Source: Pectinatus haikarae
GTDB lineage: Bacteria > Bacillota > Negativicutes > Selenomonadales > Selenomonadaceae
NCBI RefSeq assembly: GCF_015732185.1
Contig: NZ_WIQM01000008.1
Span: 310,001-374,000, forward strand
Direction of reading: 5' to 3'
Length of the DNA: 64,000 nt
Shown here: positions 8,103 to 15,466 of the stretch, in pieces
Position numbering within the stretch: the stretch's first letter is position 1
Layout of the letters: each line of letters begins with the position of its first letter
Made by a program: the position numbers and the translations under genes
Notes under the pieces: generated by a model
Database searches by the model: none
Seen by the model: only the letters and a program-made list of their open reading frames with translations
Told to the model about the DNA's origin: nothing

Positions 8103-9323
8103 TTACTGATTTTGTCCGGAGCTTGAAGAATCATCATTTGAATTTGTCTGCGAATCCGAGGCTGATGAGATATCAGTATTGGTATCCAAAGACAGACCAA
8201 GCTGTTCACCCGTGACGATTGTTGCGTTGAGAGGAACGCCTTCGCGTAATTTAGTCAACCCTTCGACGACGACTTTATCGCCCGGAGTTATACCATCTTC
8301 AACGATATAATAGCTGCCGACTTTTGAGCCTAATTTTACGACTCGGGAAACAGATTTATTGTCGTCACCCACTACCATGACAAAAGATTTATCCAAAAGC
8401 TGCTGTACGGCGCGCTGCGGAATAAGAATAGCATCTTTGACTGTTTCTCCGGTCATTTTTATACGGGCAAACATGCCCGGCAGCAGAAGATTATCAGGAT
8501 TATCAAAGAGTGCCTTAACGGTCAGAGAACCTGAGTCATTAGGCATTGACCGATCTACTTCGACAACTTTGCCGGTTATAGGATAATCGCTGCCATCACT
8601 GAGAGTGGCATTTACTTCTTTACCTATGAAATTGCCGTTGAATATCTGGTTGAATTTTAAATATTCATTTTCACTTATGCTGAATTGAATATAAACAGGA
8701 TTCACAGCACCGAGTGAAACTAAGGTCGTACTGCCGGCAGTTGCATATGTTCCGGAGGCGACATCATTGACATCAAGACGGCCGGATACAGGGGCTCTGA
8801 CCACAGTATCGCCGAGATCTTTTTCGGCTTTATTTACCTGTGCCAGATTTGCTTCGACAACTGCCTGATAAGCGGCAACGGTCTGCTGCTGATTAGTATA
8901 GGATTGTTCGGAGATGGCGTTACTGTTTATAAGCTGTGCGTAACGTGATAGATCCTGCTGGGCATTGCTGAGCTGTGCCTGTGACTGAGCCAGAGTGGCT
9001 TTGGCCTGGTTCAATGCGCTTACATAAGTGCCGTCGTCAATTTTATATAAGGACTGTCCTGCGGAAACCTGCTCACCGCCCTGAATATACTTAGCGACGA
9101 CGGAGCCTGAAACACGCGCCTGTACGTTTACTTCATTAGTCCCTTTGACCTCGCCTGCATATTCAAATGAAAGCGGTGTGTCCTGCTGAATAGCAGCCAT
9201 TGCTTTTACCTGTGTCTCCGTTGCAGCCTGCTGCTGTTTTGCACCGCAGCCAAACAATAATATAGGCATTGACAAGAGAACAGCAAAAGTACAAATCGTT
9301 TTTGTCCAGCTTTTTGCTAACAA
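8103..9323 (-). CDS. RND efflux periplasmic adaptor lipoprotein, AcrA/MexA type
   Basis: A 406-residue membrane fusion protein. It opens with a lipoprotein signal: charged start, hydrophobic stretch, and lipobox LFGC with the acylated Cys26. Then come the biotinyl-lipoyl half-motif (VNVQARVSGSVV), a coiled-coil alpha hairpin rich in Gln/Ala (about 95-165), the second lipoyl half (VRAPVSGRL), beta-barrel and membrane-proximal domains. The tail is Ser/Asn/Asp-rich. It bridges the AcrB-like pump to an outer-membrane channel. The start is UUG at 9323 with a GGAGGT ribosome site eight bases upstream. First gene of a two-gene operon; a MarR gene is divergent. Confidence 0.92.
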   Translation of the reverse strand: MLAKSWTKTICTFAVLLSMPILLFGCGAKQQQAATETQVKAMAAIQQDTPLSFEYAGEVKGTNEVNVQARVSGSVVAKYIQGGEQVSAGQSLYKIDDGTYVSALNQAKATLAQSQAQLSNAQQDLSRYAQLINSNAISEQSYTNQQQTVAAYQAVVEANLAQVNKAEKDLGDTVVRAPVSGRLDVNDVASGTYATAGSTTLVSLGAVNPVYIQFSISENEYLKFNQIFNGNFIGKEVNATLSDGSDYPITGKVVEVDRSMPNDSGSLTVKALFDNPDNLLLPGMFARIKMTGETVKDAILIPQRAVQQLLDKSFVMVVGDDNKSVSRVVKLGSKVGSYYIVEDGITPGDKVVVEGLTKLREGVPLNATIVTGEQLGLSLDTNTDISSASDSQTNSNDDSSSSGQNQ

Positions 9324-9466
9324 TTCGTTCTACCTCCATACATGTGATAATACTAAATATCAAGGAAAATAAAAAGAAATTTATATCCATTATTATATAG
9401 TAATTTTACAGCATATTCCATATAATAAATATTATTTATAAATAAAAAAACTACAAGTTTTTGTTT

Positions 9467-9482
9467 GTAAATAAATATTTAC
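9467..9482. promoter_or_regulatory. Inverted repeat in the pump/MarR divergent promoter region
   Basis: GTAAAT-N4-ATTTAC lies between the divergent adaptor and MarR genes, a plausible MarR operator. A second, looser AT-rich dyad lies at about 9421-9440. No binding motif for this family member is known to me. Confidence 0.35.
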
Positions 9483-9558
9483 TATCAATGAACATTATAG
9501 TATAGTATATTTATTGAAAAGTCAAGGTTTTACAGCCTATAATGAAAGGAATAATGAA

Positions 9559-9993
9559 ATGCCAGATGAAAAGAAAATTTCCGATAGTTTTTTAGAAGTA
9601 CTTTTCCTGATGCAGCATAGTATCCTGCGCCACATCCCCCTGCCTATTCCCGTCAATCAGTTTGCGATAATGATCATCCTCGGGGATGAAGGGAGCATGA
9701 CTTTTTCTGAGATTGGAGAACGGCTTTCTATAATAAAGCAGCAATTGTCACCGCTTATCGACAGACTGGAAAATGATGGATTGGTTAAGCGGTTTCCCGA
9801 TACGAAAGACCGGCGGCGGGTCAGAATAAAAACAACAGCAAAGGGCCGAAAATTTGTTACTGATCATCAGCAAATGATCAAGCTTCGCCTGGAGACAACT
9901 CTGGTCACACTTTCCGAAGAAGAAATCAAAGAATTTGATAATGCCTTGAAGACATTGGTGAATTTATTTGGTAAAATATCAATGTTACAATAA
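9559..9993 (+). CDS. MarR family transcriptional regulator, probable pump repressor
   Basis: A winged-helix regulator of about 144 residues. The DNA-binding region reads GSMTFSEIGERLSIIKQQLSPLIDRLENDGLVKR, followed by the wing DTKDRRRVRIKTTAKG, both typical of MarR. Start choice: the frame is open further upstream to a UUG at 9514, but only the ATG at 9559 has a ribosome site (AAAGGA at 9545-9550). It is divergent from the RND operon, with 235 bases between, so it most likely controls the pump and itself; MarR proteins usually lose DNA binding when they bind phenolic or drug-like ligands. That target is inferred from position. Confidence 0.85.
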   Translation: MPDEKKISDSFLEVLFLMQHSILRHIPLPIPVNQFAIMIILGDEGSMTFSEIGERLSIIKQQLSPLIDRLENDGLVKRFPDTKDRRRVRIKTTAKGRKFVTDHQQMIKLRLETTLVTLSEEEIKEFDNALKTLVNLFGKISMLQ

Positions 9994-10027
9994 TTGATTA
10001 TTTTATTTTCGGAGGGAGACGTTTATA

Positions 10028-10981
10028 TTGCAAAAGCATAAGCTTGCAATTATTGGGATGGGGAACGTGGGCTCGGCAGTGCTCGTACAGGCGGTGGCCC
10101 AGCAGCTCGCGGCAGAGATAGTCTGCATTGATATTGATGGGAAAAAGGCACATGGAGAGGCTCTGGATATGACGCACGCCACTCCGGCTGCATGCAGTCC
10201 GGATGTCAAAGTATATTCCGGCGGCTTCGATGAATGCAAGGATGCCGATGTGATAATCTGTGCGGGCGGTCCCAGTATTCTGCCGGATGAAAAACTGGAC
10301 CGGCTTATTTTGGCGGAGCGCAATATAAAAGTCATCAGCGGTATTATGAAAGAGGTAACTTCATATACACGCGATGCCGTTTTCATAATGATAACCAATC
10401 CCTTGGATGTTACTGCATATCTTGCGGCTACAAGGTTTGACTATGCTCCGGGAAAGCTTTTCGGGACGGGAACGACACTTGAAACACTGCGCTTCAAACG
10501 GATAATAGCAAATCATTACAATATCAATGCAAAAGATGTACAGGGATTTATGCTTGGTGAACACGGCAATTCTGCTTTCCCGGCATGGAGTACCGTCAGC
10601 ATCGGCGGAGTGCGGCTTGATGCTCTGGATAAATATTATGATTACAGTGAACCGTTTGATAAAGAAAAAATAGCGGATACCGTTGTCAAGACCGCATATG
10701 ATGTGCTTTTATCAAAGGGATGGACCAATACCGGAATAGCTATGGGTGCGTGCTATCTGGCAAAATCCGTATTTCTAAACATCCGCTGCGTGACGCCTGT
10801 GTCTGCACCTCTTGATGGTGAGTATGGATTGTCTGATGTGGCCTTGAGCCTGCCAAGCATAATAGGGGAAAATGGAGTGGACAAACGGCTGGCCATTCAG
10901 ATCCCTGACAGTGAACTGGAAGCACTGCACAGGAGTGCACAAAGTATTAAAGAAGTATTGAAAATCAATGCCCTTATTTGA
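10028..10981 (+). CDS. L-2-hydroxyacid dehydrogenase of the lactate/malate dehydrogenase family
   Basis: A 317-residue NAD-dependent enzyme. It has the Rossmann motif GMGNVGSAV (about 10-18), the ITNPLDVTAY strand, the catalytic region GTGTTLETLRFK (substrate-binding Arg kept, usual Asp replaced by Glu) and the catalytic histidine in GEHGNSAF. The mobile specificity loop reads GGPSILPDEKLDRL instead of the TAGAPQKPGE of standard lactate dehydrogenases. This resembles L-2-hydroxyisocaproate dehydrogenases, so the substrate may be a longer or aromatic 2-keto acid rather than pyruvate. The start is UUG at 10028 after the ribosome site GGAGGGAG. Monocistronic with a terminator; an ACT-type activator gene follows. 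Confidence 0.82.
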   Translation: MQKHKLAIIGMGNVGSAVLVQAVAQQLAAEIVCIDIDGKKAHGEALDMTHATPAACSPDVKVYSGGFDECKDADVIICAGGPSILPDEKLDRLILAERNIKVISGIMKEVTSYTRDAVFIMITNPLDVTAYLAATRFDYAPGKLFGTGTTLETLRFKRIIANHYNINAKDVQGFMLGEHGNSAFPAWSTVSIGGVRLDALDKYYDYSEPFDKEKIADTVVKTAYDVLLSKGWTNTGIAMGACYLAKSVFLNIRCVTPVSAPLDGEYGLSDVALSLPSIIGENGVDKRLAIQIPDSELEALHRSAQSIKEVLKINALI

Positions 10982-11020
10982 CACCGTTTAATTTAAGGAA
11001 TTTTAAATAATTGCATTATA

Positions 11021-11066
11021 AAATAAAAGCTTCTGTGCTTAAAACAGACAGCTTTTATTTTTTTTT
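11021..11066 (+). terminator. Terminator after the 2-hydroxyacid dehydrogenase gene
   Basis: Hairpin AAATAAAAGC...GCTTTTATTT with an inner CTGT/ACAG pair, then a run of U at 11058-11066. Confidence 0.8.
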
Positions 11067-11265
11067 AAAAGCGGGATTTATAATTATTCGCTGGTAAAGG
11101 AATACACTGCTGAAAAAGTTTGCCAATATCCGCAAAATAGAGTAATTTATATGCAGGAATAATATGGCTGTCAGCGGCAGCTGTTCGAAAAATACTGTTT
11201 GGGGGCATGCGTTGTGTACATGGTGCTTTGAACCTGGCAGGGCATCTTTGATGTGGAGGAATTTT

Positions 11266-12822
11266 TTGAAACTGCAAATTGAAAATAGAGATCGTCACGG
11301 ACTTGTATATGATATAGCGCAAATAATTTTAAAAAACGGCATTAATATTGTTTCGATGGAGGTAATAAAAAATATTACTTACCTGGAAACGGCCGCACTG
11401 CCGTGTGATAAAGAAAAATTCATTATAAAAGAGATAAAAAAGCTGTCAAATATAACAGAAGTAAAAAAAATAGCTTTAATGCCACGCTATAAACAATATC
11501 AGCAGATGCAGATAGTTTTTAATACCATAAGTGAAGGCGTAATAGCCACGGACAAGGAAGGAAATGCTGCCTATATCAACAAAGCGGCAAGACAATTGCT
11601 GCATCTGCCCGAGAGCAATATAATAGGAAAAAATGTACAAAAATTGGTTCCTTTTTATGGCCTGCTGAAAAAAACATTATGCACAGGAAATAGCTTTTTG
11701 AATCATGAGGTGTTTTCCCGCGAGAGTAATGTCCACTATCTGGTAAATGTTCAGCCTGTTTTTGATGAAACGGGAGAGCTTTTTGGCTGCATTGCGCTTA
11801 TCCGCAGTATAGATGCTGTGCGGAAAATATATCAGAAACTGACTGCTCAGCCGGTCACGAATTTCGATGATATTATATATCAGAGTGATATTATGCATTT
11901 ATTGGTAAAAAATGCCAGGCAGTATGCGGGCAGTGCCTCTACTATCTTGATACGGGGCGAGACAGGCTGCGGAAAAGAGCTGTTTGCGCGTGCCATACAT
12001 AATGCTTCACCGCGCCTCAACAATATGTTTCTAGCAATAAATTGTACGGCAATACCGGATACTCTGCTGGAAAGCGAGTTATTCGGCTATGAGGAAGGCA
12101 GTTTCACCGGTGCAAGCAAAGGCGGCAAGCTTGGGTTGTTCGAGCTTGCCGGCGGGGGAACGCTTTTCCTTGATGAAATAGGAGATATTTCCTTTGCTCT
12201 GCAGGCGAAGCTTCTGCGTGTTTTGCAGGAACATACAGTGCGCCGTATCGGTGCTACGGAAGAAATACCTATCGATGTAAGAATAATAGCTGCTACTAAT
12301 CGTGATCTTGAACATATGATGCAGACAGAAAGCTTTCGCAGTGATCTGTACTACAGACTGAACGTCATTCCTTTGTATCTTCCGGCGCTGCGGGAACGGC
12401 GCGAAGATATAGAGGTGCTTGCCCGGCATCTTATGAAAAAAGCTGCGGCCAGTATAAATACAGCCATAAGTGATATTGATGGGGCTGCTATGAAGAAATT
12501 GATGAATTATGATTTTCCGGGGAATATCAGAGAGCTTGGCAACATTATCGAAAGAGCAGTAAATATAGCGGCGGGCAGTAAAATAATGGCAGAGGATATT
12601 GTTTTTGATTTTAATAGAACCGCCACAGGCTGGCAACACGCCCAAACGAATGAAGAGCTGCCTGAAAATTTGGAAGCTGCGATGCAGCTGACAGAAAGAA
12701 ATATTATTGGCAGAGCCATGAGAAAATATAAGACATCAAGAAAATTAGGAGCGGCGTTGGGGCTCTCGCATACGAGTATTCTGCGCAAAATGAAAAAATA
12801 TAAACTGTCTTTCGAAGAATAA
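11266..12822 (+). CDS. Sigma54-dependent transcriptional activator, TyrR-like (ACT-PAS-AAA-HTH)
   Basis: About 518 residues. Domains in order: N-terminal ACT domain (first 70 residues, LKLQIENRDRHGLVYDIAQ), a PAS domain (about 85-190), the AAA+ sigma54-interaction domain with Walker A GETGCGKE, GSFTGA (a GAFTGA loop with Ser for Ala), Walker B GGGTLFLDEIGD, and a C-terminal Fis-type helix-turn-helix (SRKLGAALGLSHTSILRKM). The chosen start is UUG at 11266: it has GGAGG six bases upstream and begins exactly at the ACT domain, whereas the longer frame to 11164 has no homology or ribosome site. It probably senses an amino acid. The convergent alanine dehydrogenase gene has a -24/-12 promoter and is the best target candidate. 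Confidence 0.88.
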   Translation: MKLQIENRDRHGLVYDIAQIILKNGINIVSMEVIKNITYLETAALPCDKEKFIIKEIKKLSNITEVKKIALMPRYKQYQQMQIVFNTISEGVIATDKEGNAAYINKAARQLLHLPESNIIGKNVQKLVPFYGLLKKTLCTGNSFLNHEVFSRESNVHYLVNVQPVFDETGELFGCIALIRSIDAVRKIYQKLTAQPVTNFDDIIYQSDIMHLLVKNARQYAGSASTILIRGETGCGKELFARAIHNASPRLNNMFLAINCTAIPDTLLESELFGYEEGSFTGASKGGKLGLFELAGGGTLFLDEIGDISFALQAKLLRVLQEHTVRRIGATEEIPIDVRIIAATNRDLEHMMQTESFRSDLYYRLNVIPLYLPALRERREDIEVLARHLMKKAAASINTAISDIDGAAMKKLMNYDFPGNIRELGNIIERAVNIAAGSKIMAEDIVFDFNRTATGWQHAQTNEELPENLEAAMQLTERNIIGRAMRKYKTSRKLGAALGLSHTSILRKMKKYKLSFEE

Positions 12823-12892
12823 ACCCCCGATGAGGGCATTTCTGCTCAGATCGGGGGCGATAAGAGGGGGATTGCAGCCAGACAGTATAATT

Positions 12893-14014
12893 TTATTTCA
12901 GTAATTCTTTTATATCAGCGCAGGGCAGATCCAAACCATTGGCAACGCCTTTAAAGGTGATTTTTCCGTCAATGGTATTTATTCCCTGCATCAGCCCGGC
13001 ATCTTCAAGGGCAGCTTTTTTGAAACCTTTATTGGCTATAGCCAGTGCATAAGGCAGAGTTGCGTTGGTCAGTGCAAGAGTGGATGTCCTGGCAACAGCA
13101 CCGGGAATATTCGCCACGGAATAGTGAATAACTCCATATTTTTCAAAAGTAGGATCGTCATGTGTAGTGCAGTGATCACAGGTCTCAATAGAGCCGCCCT
13201 GATCAATGGCAACATCTACTACTACAGAACCGATTTTCATAGTCTTGACCATTTCCTCGGTGACCAATTTCGGTGTTTTAGAACCGGGAATCAATACAGC
13301 ACCAATTAAAAGATCAGCTTTTGCCACCCATTTTGCTATATTGTGGCTGTTTGACATTTCGGTGATCACTCTTCCGTTGAAAATATCATCCAAATAACGC
13401 ATTCTGTCTATGGACAAATCGAGAACCGTCACTCTGGCACCGAGTCCTGCTGCCATCTTGGCAGCGTTGGCACCGACTATGCCGCCGCCGACGATGACTA
13501 CCTGCGCGGGGCATACACCGCTTACCCCGCCCAAAAGAACACCGCGTCCGCCATAGCGGCTTTCCAAATAATGAGCACCGATCTGAATGGACATTCTGCC
13601 CGCTATTTCACTCATCGGGGAAAGCAGGGGCAGACTATGGCCGTCATGGCCCACAACTGTTTCATAAGCAATGCCTGTAACTTTATGCTGGAGCAATGCG
13701 TCTGTGAGCTTTGGTTCCGGTGCAAGATGAAGATATGTATAAAGAATCTGTCCTTCATGGAAGAAATCATATTCTTCGGGCAATGGTTCCTTGACCTTGA
13801 TAATCATGTCTGCTCTGTCAAACAGTTCTTTTTTATCAGCTGTTATGGCAGCGCCTGTTTTGCTGTATGATTCGTCACTGAATCCGCTGACAAGTCCCGC
13901 GGATTTTTCTACTAATACAGTATGTCCCGCTTTTATTAACGCTTCGCTGCCTGCCGGCGTCAGGCCTACTCTGTTTTCATTATTTTTTATTTCCTTGATA
14001 ACACTTATGATCAT
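12893..14014 (-). CDS. ald: Alanine dehydrogenase
   Basis: A 373-residue enzyme of the usual length and pattern: MIISVIKEIKNNENRVGLTP at the start, YTYLHLAPEP with the catalytic histidine, IQIGAHYLE, the NAD-binding VIVGGGIVGANAAKMAAGLGA, and the C-terminal DLPCADIKELLK. It interconverts L-alanine and pyruvate plus ammonia with NAD(H), working in alanine catabolism or nitrogen assimilation in the cytoplasm. The ATG at 14014 has a GGGAGG ribosome site. The gene is alone and lies 45 bases downstream of a sigma54-type promoter, so it should need an enhancer-binding protein; the neighbouring ACT-domain activator fits. Confidence 0.93.
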   Translation of the reverse strand: MIISVIKEIKNNENRVGLTPAGSEALIKAGHTVLVEKSAGLVSGFSDESYSKTGAAITADKKELFDRADMIIKVKEPLPEEYDFFHEGQILYTYLHLAPEPKLTDALLQHKVTGIAYETVVGHDGHSLPLLSPMSEIAGRMSIQIGAHYLESRYGGRGVLLGGVSGVCPAQVVIVGGGIVGANAAKMAAGLGARVTVLDLSIDRMRYLDDIFNGRVITEMSNSHNIAKWVAKADLLIGAVLIPGSKTPKLVTEEMVKTMKIGSVVVDVAIDQGGSIETCDHCTTHDDPTFEKYGVIHYSVANIPGAVARTSTLALTNATLPYALAIANKGFKKAALEDAGLMQGINTIDGKITFKGVANGLDLPCADIKELLK

Positions 14015-14058
14015 GACAAAAACCTCCCTATTAATTAAAGATCACAACTAATTATAGA

Positions 14059-14075
14059 AGCAAATATTATGCCAA
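14059..14075 (-). promoter_or_regulatory. Sigma54 (-24/-12) promoter of ald
   Basis: Read on the minus strand the sequence is TTGGCATAATATTTGCT, matching TGGCAYR-N4-TTGCW with the exact GG-N10-GC spacing. It ends about 45 bases before the ald ATG. Confidence 0.8.
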
Positions 14076-14155
14076 TTATTTGAAATGAAGTAAAGAAATT
14101 TTTTTGCAAGTAAAAATACACAAAAATACAGGCATGATTCAGAAAATGCAATCGA

Positions 14156-14178
14156 CTGTCTGAGCGAACAACAGACAG
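14156..14178 (-). promoter_or_regulatory. Inverted repeat, candidate enhancer site upstream of ald
   Basis: CTGTCTG (14156-14162) and CAGACAG (14172-14178) form a 7-base inverted repeat with a 9-base spacer. Its centre is about 107 bases upstream of the -12 GC, a usual distance for a sigma54 activator site. It directly follows the U tract of the next terminator, so it could also be incidental. Confidence 0.4.
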
Positions 14179-14180
14179 AA

Positions 14181-14227
14181 AAAAGGCATCCGGACAGGAT
14201 AAAGAAGATCCTGTCCGGATGCCTTTT
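14181..14227 (-). terminator. Strong terminator downstream of the beta-hydroxyacid dehydrogenase gene
   Basis: Nearly perfect 20-pair inverted repeat (arms 14181-14200 and 14208-14227) with flanking A and T runs. It isolates the ald promoter from minus-strand readthrough. The 180 bases between it and the stop at 14409 hold no gene I can support, only AT-rich DNA with a CTATAGGC partial repeat near 14270-14300. Confidence 0.8.
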
Positions 14228-14408
14228 GGATAAAAATGTATACAATATATTTGCGGAGATTTCTCCTATAGGCTTATATAATAATAAGACTATAGGCCGT
14301 GGAACATGTTTGTTCCGGTATGTGGTTCAATTTTGTTACAAATGGAACTGAAAAGTGCCAAATATCAAAATGATGCTATATTTGGTTATTGGGGTAATCT
14401 TATATATG

Positions 14409-15278
14409 TCAGAGGTCATTTTCATAATATTTTATTAAACTTTGTGTGCCTTTTTCGCCCATACCTTTTTCTTCCAGTTCTTTTGCTTCCACTAAAACTT
14501 GTTTCAGAACAGGCATGTTTACGGAGAAAATATCACCGGTCTCAATACCGATATTCATGTCTTTTATAAAATGCTTCAGCATGAAACCCGGTTCAAAATT
14601 TCCTTTCAAAGCATTGACAACTACATTTGACATCTGGAAACTGCCGGCAGCCCCTTTGGAAATGGCAGAGAACACTTTATCGGCATCAAGTCCTGAGGCC
14701 TGCGCATATGAAAATGCTTCACACGCTCCGGCAAGTGCACCTGCTATGGCGATTTGGTTGCAGGCTTTTGTTTTTTGTCCGGCACCGGCACTGCCTTCAT
14801 AAATAATGTTGCTGCCCATTTTTGCCAAAAGGGGTTTTACTGCCAGAAAAGCAGCTTCATCACCGCCTGCCAAAATACAAAGTGATGCCTTTTGTGCGCC
14901 TGTATCACCGCCGGTAACAGGCGCGTCAATGGCGTAAATGCCTTTTTTTTGCGCTGCTTCGTATATTTTTTGTGCCAATAATGGAGATGAAGTTGTCATA
15001 TCTATGACATATGTTCCTTTTTCTGCATTTGCCAAAATACCGTTGCTTCCCAAATAACTTTCCTCCACATCTTTGGGATAGCCGACTATGCTTATGACTG
15101 CGTCCTGTCCGCGGGCGCACTCACCGGCACTGTCACACCATTTTGCTCCTTTTGCCAGCAATCCGGCGGCTTTTTCTTTGGTCCTGTTGTAAACGCTGAG
15201 TTCATATCCTGCTTCCAATAAATGTCCGGCCATTGCGCTGCCCATTATTCCGGTGCCGATAAAACCGATTTTTTTCAT
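14409..15278 (-). CDS. Beta-hydroxyacid dehydrogenase (tartronate semialdehyde reductase / 3-hydroxyisobutyrate dehydrogenase family)
   Basis: A 289-residue NAD(P)-dependent dehydrogenase. It starts with the Rossmann motif IGFIGTGIMGSAMAGHL, contains the substrate-binding DAPVTGGDTGA, and carries the catalytic lysine in GAGQKTKACNQ, all diagnostic of this family. Members reduce tartronate semialdehyde to glycerate, oxidise 3-hydroxyisobutyrate, or act on succinic semialdehyde; the sequence alone does not separate these. The ATG at 15278 has a GGAGGA site. It is transcribed singly and divergently from acetolactate synthase. Confidence 0.83.
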   Translation of the reverse strand: MKKIGFIGTGIMGSAMAGHLLEAGYELSVYNRTKEKAAGLLAKGAKWCDSAGECARGQDAVISIVGYPKDVEESYLGSNGILANAEKGTYVIDMTTSSPLLAQKIYEAAQKKGIYAIDAPVTGGDTGAQKASLCILAGGDEAAFLAVKPLLAKMGSNIIYEGSAGAGQKTKACNQIAIAGALAGACEAFSYAQASGLDADKVFSAISKGAAGSFQMSNVVVNALKGNFEPGFMLKHFIKDMNIGIETGDIFSVNMPVLKQVLVEAKELEEKGMGEKGTQSLIKYYENDL

Positions 15279-15389
15279 TTGTCTATCCTCCTGCGTATAT
15301 TTTTTTTATTATAACATAAATAAAATTCTTGGTTGATCTATAATTCTTGATTTATTTGCAAAATAATACTGTTTTGTTGTAAATTTTTA

Positions 15390-15418
15390 TTGATAAATTT
15401 TTGCTTAGTAGGTATTAT
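15390..15418 (+). promoter_or_regulatory. Promoter of the acetolactate synthase gene
   Basis: TTGATA (15390-15395) and TATTAT (15413-15418) with a 17-base spacer. The leader is about 40 bases with no T-box or attenuator visible. Confidence 0.55.
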
Positions 15419-15466
15419 TGAACATGACATTAATTATATTTTGCAGGAGGCTTTGCTAAAAATACT

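Noticed and set aside
11164-11265. N-terminal extension of the sigma54 activator
   Set aside because: No ribosome site, and the extra 34 residues precede the natural start of the ACT domain; UUG 11266 has GGAGG at proper distance.
12079-12645. 188-codon open frame on the minus strand
   Set aside because: It is antisense to the sigma54 activator's AAA+ domain, which is clearly real; composition is implausible for a protein.
12824-12857. CCCCCGAT/ATCGGGGG hairpin between the sigma54 activator and ald
   Set aside because: It is a good stem between convergent genes but has no U tract on either side, so I do not call it a terminator.
14306-14569. 87-codon plus-strand frame upstream of the beta-hydroxyacid dehydrogenase 3' end
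   Set aside because: More than half overlaps the dehydrogenase gene in antisense; no ribosome site and no family.
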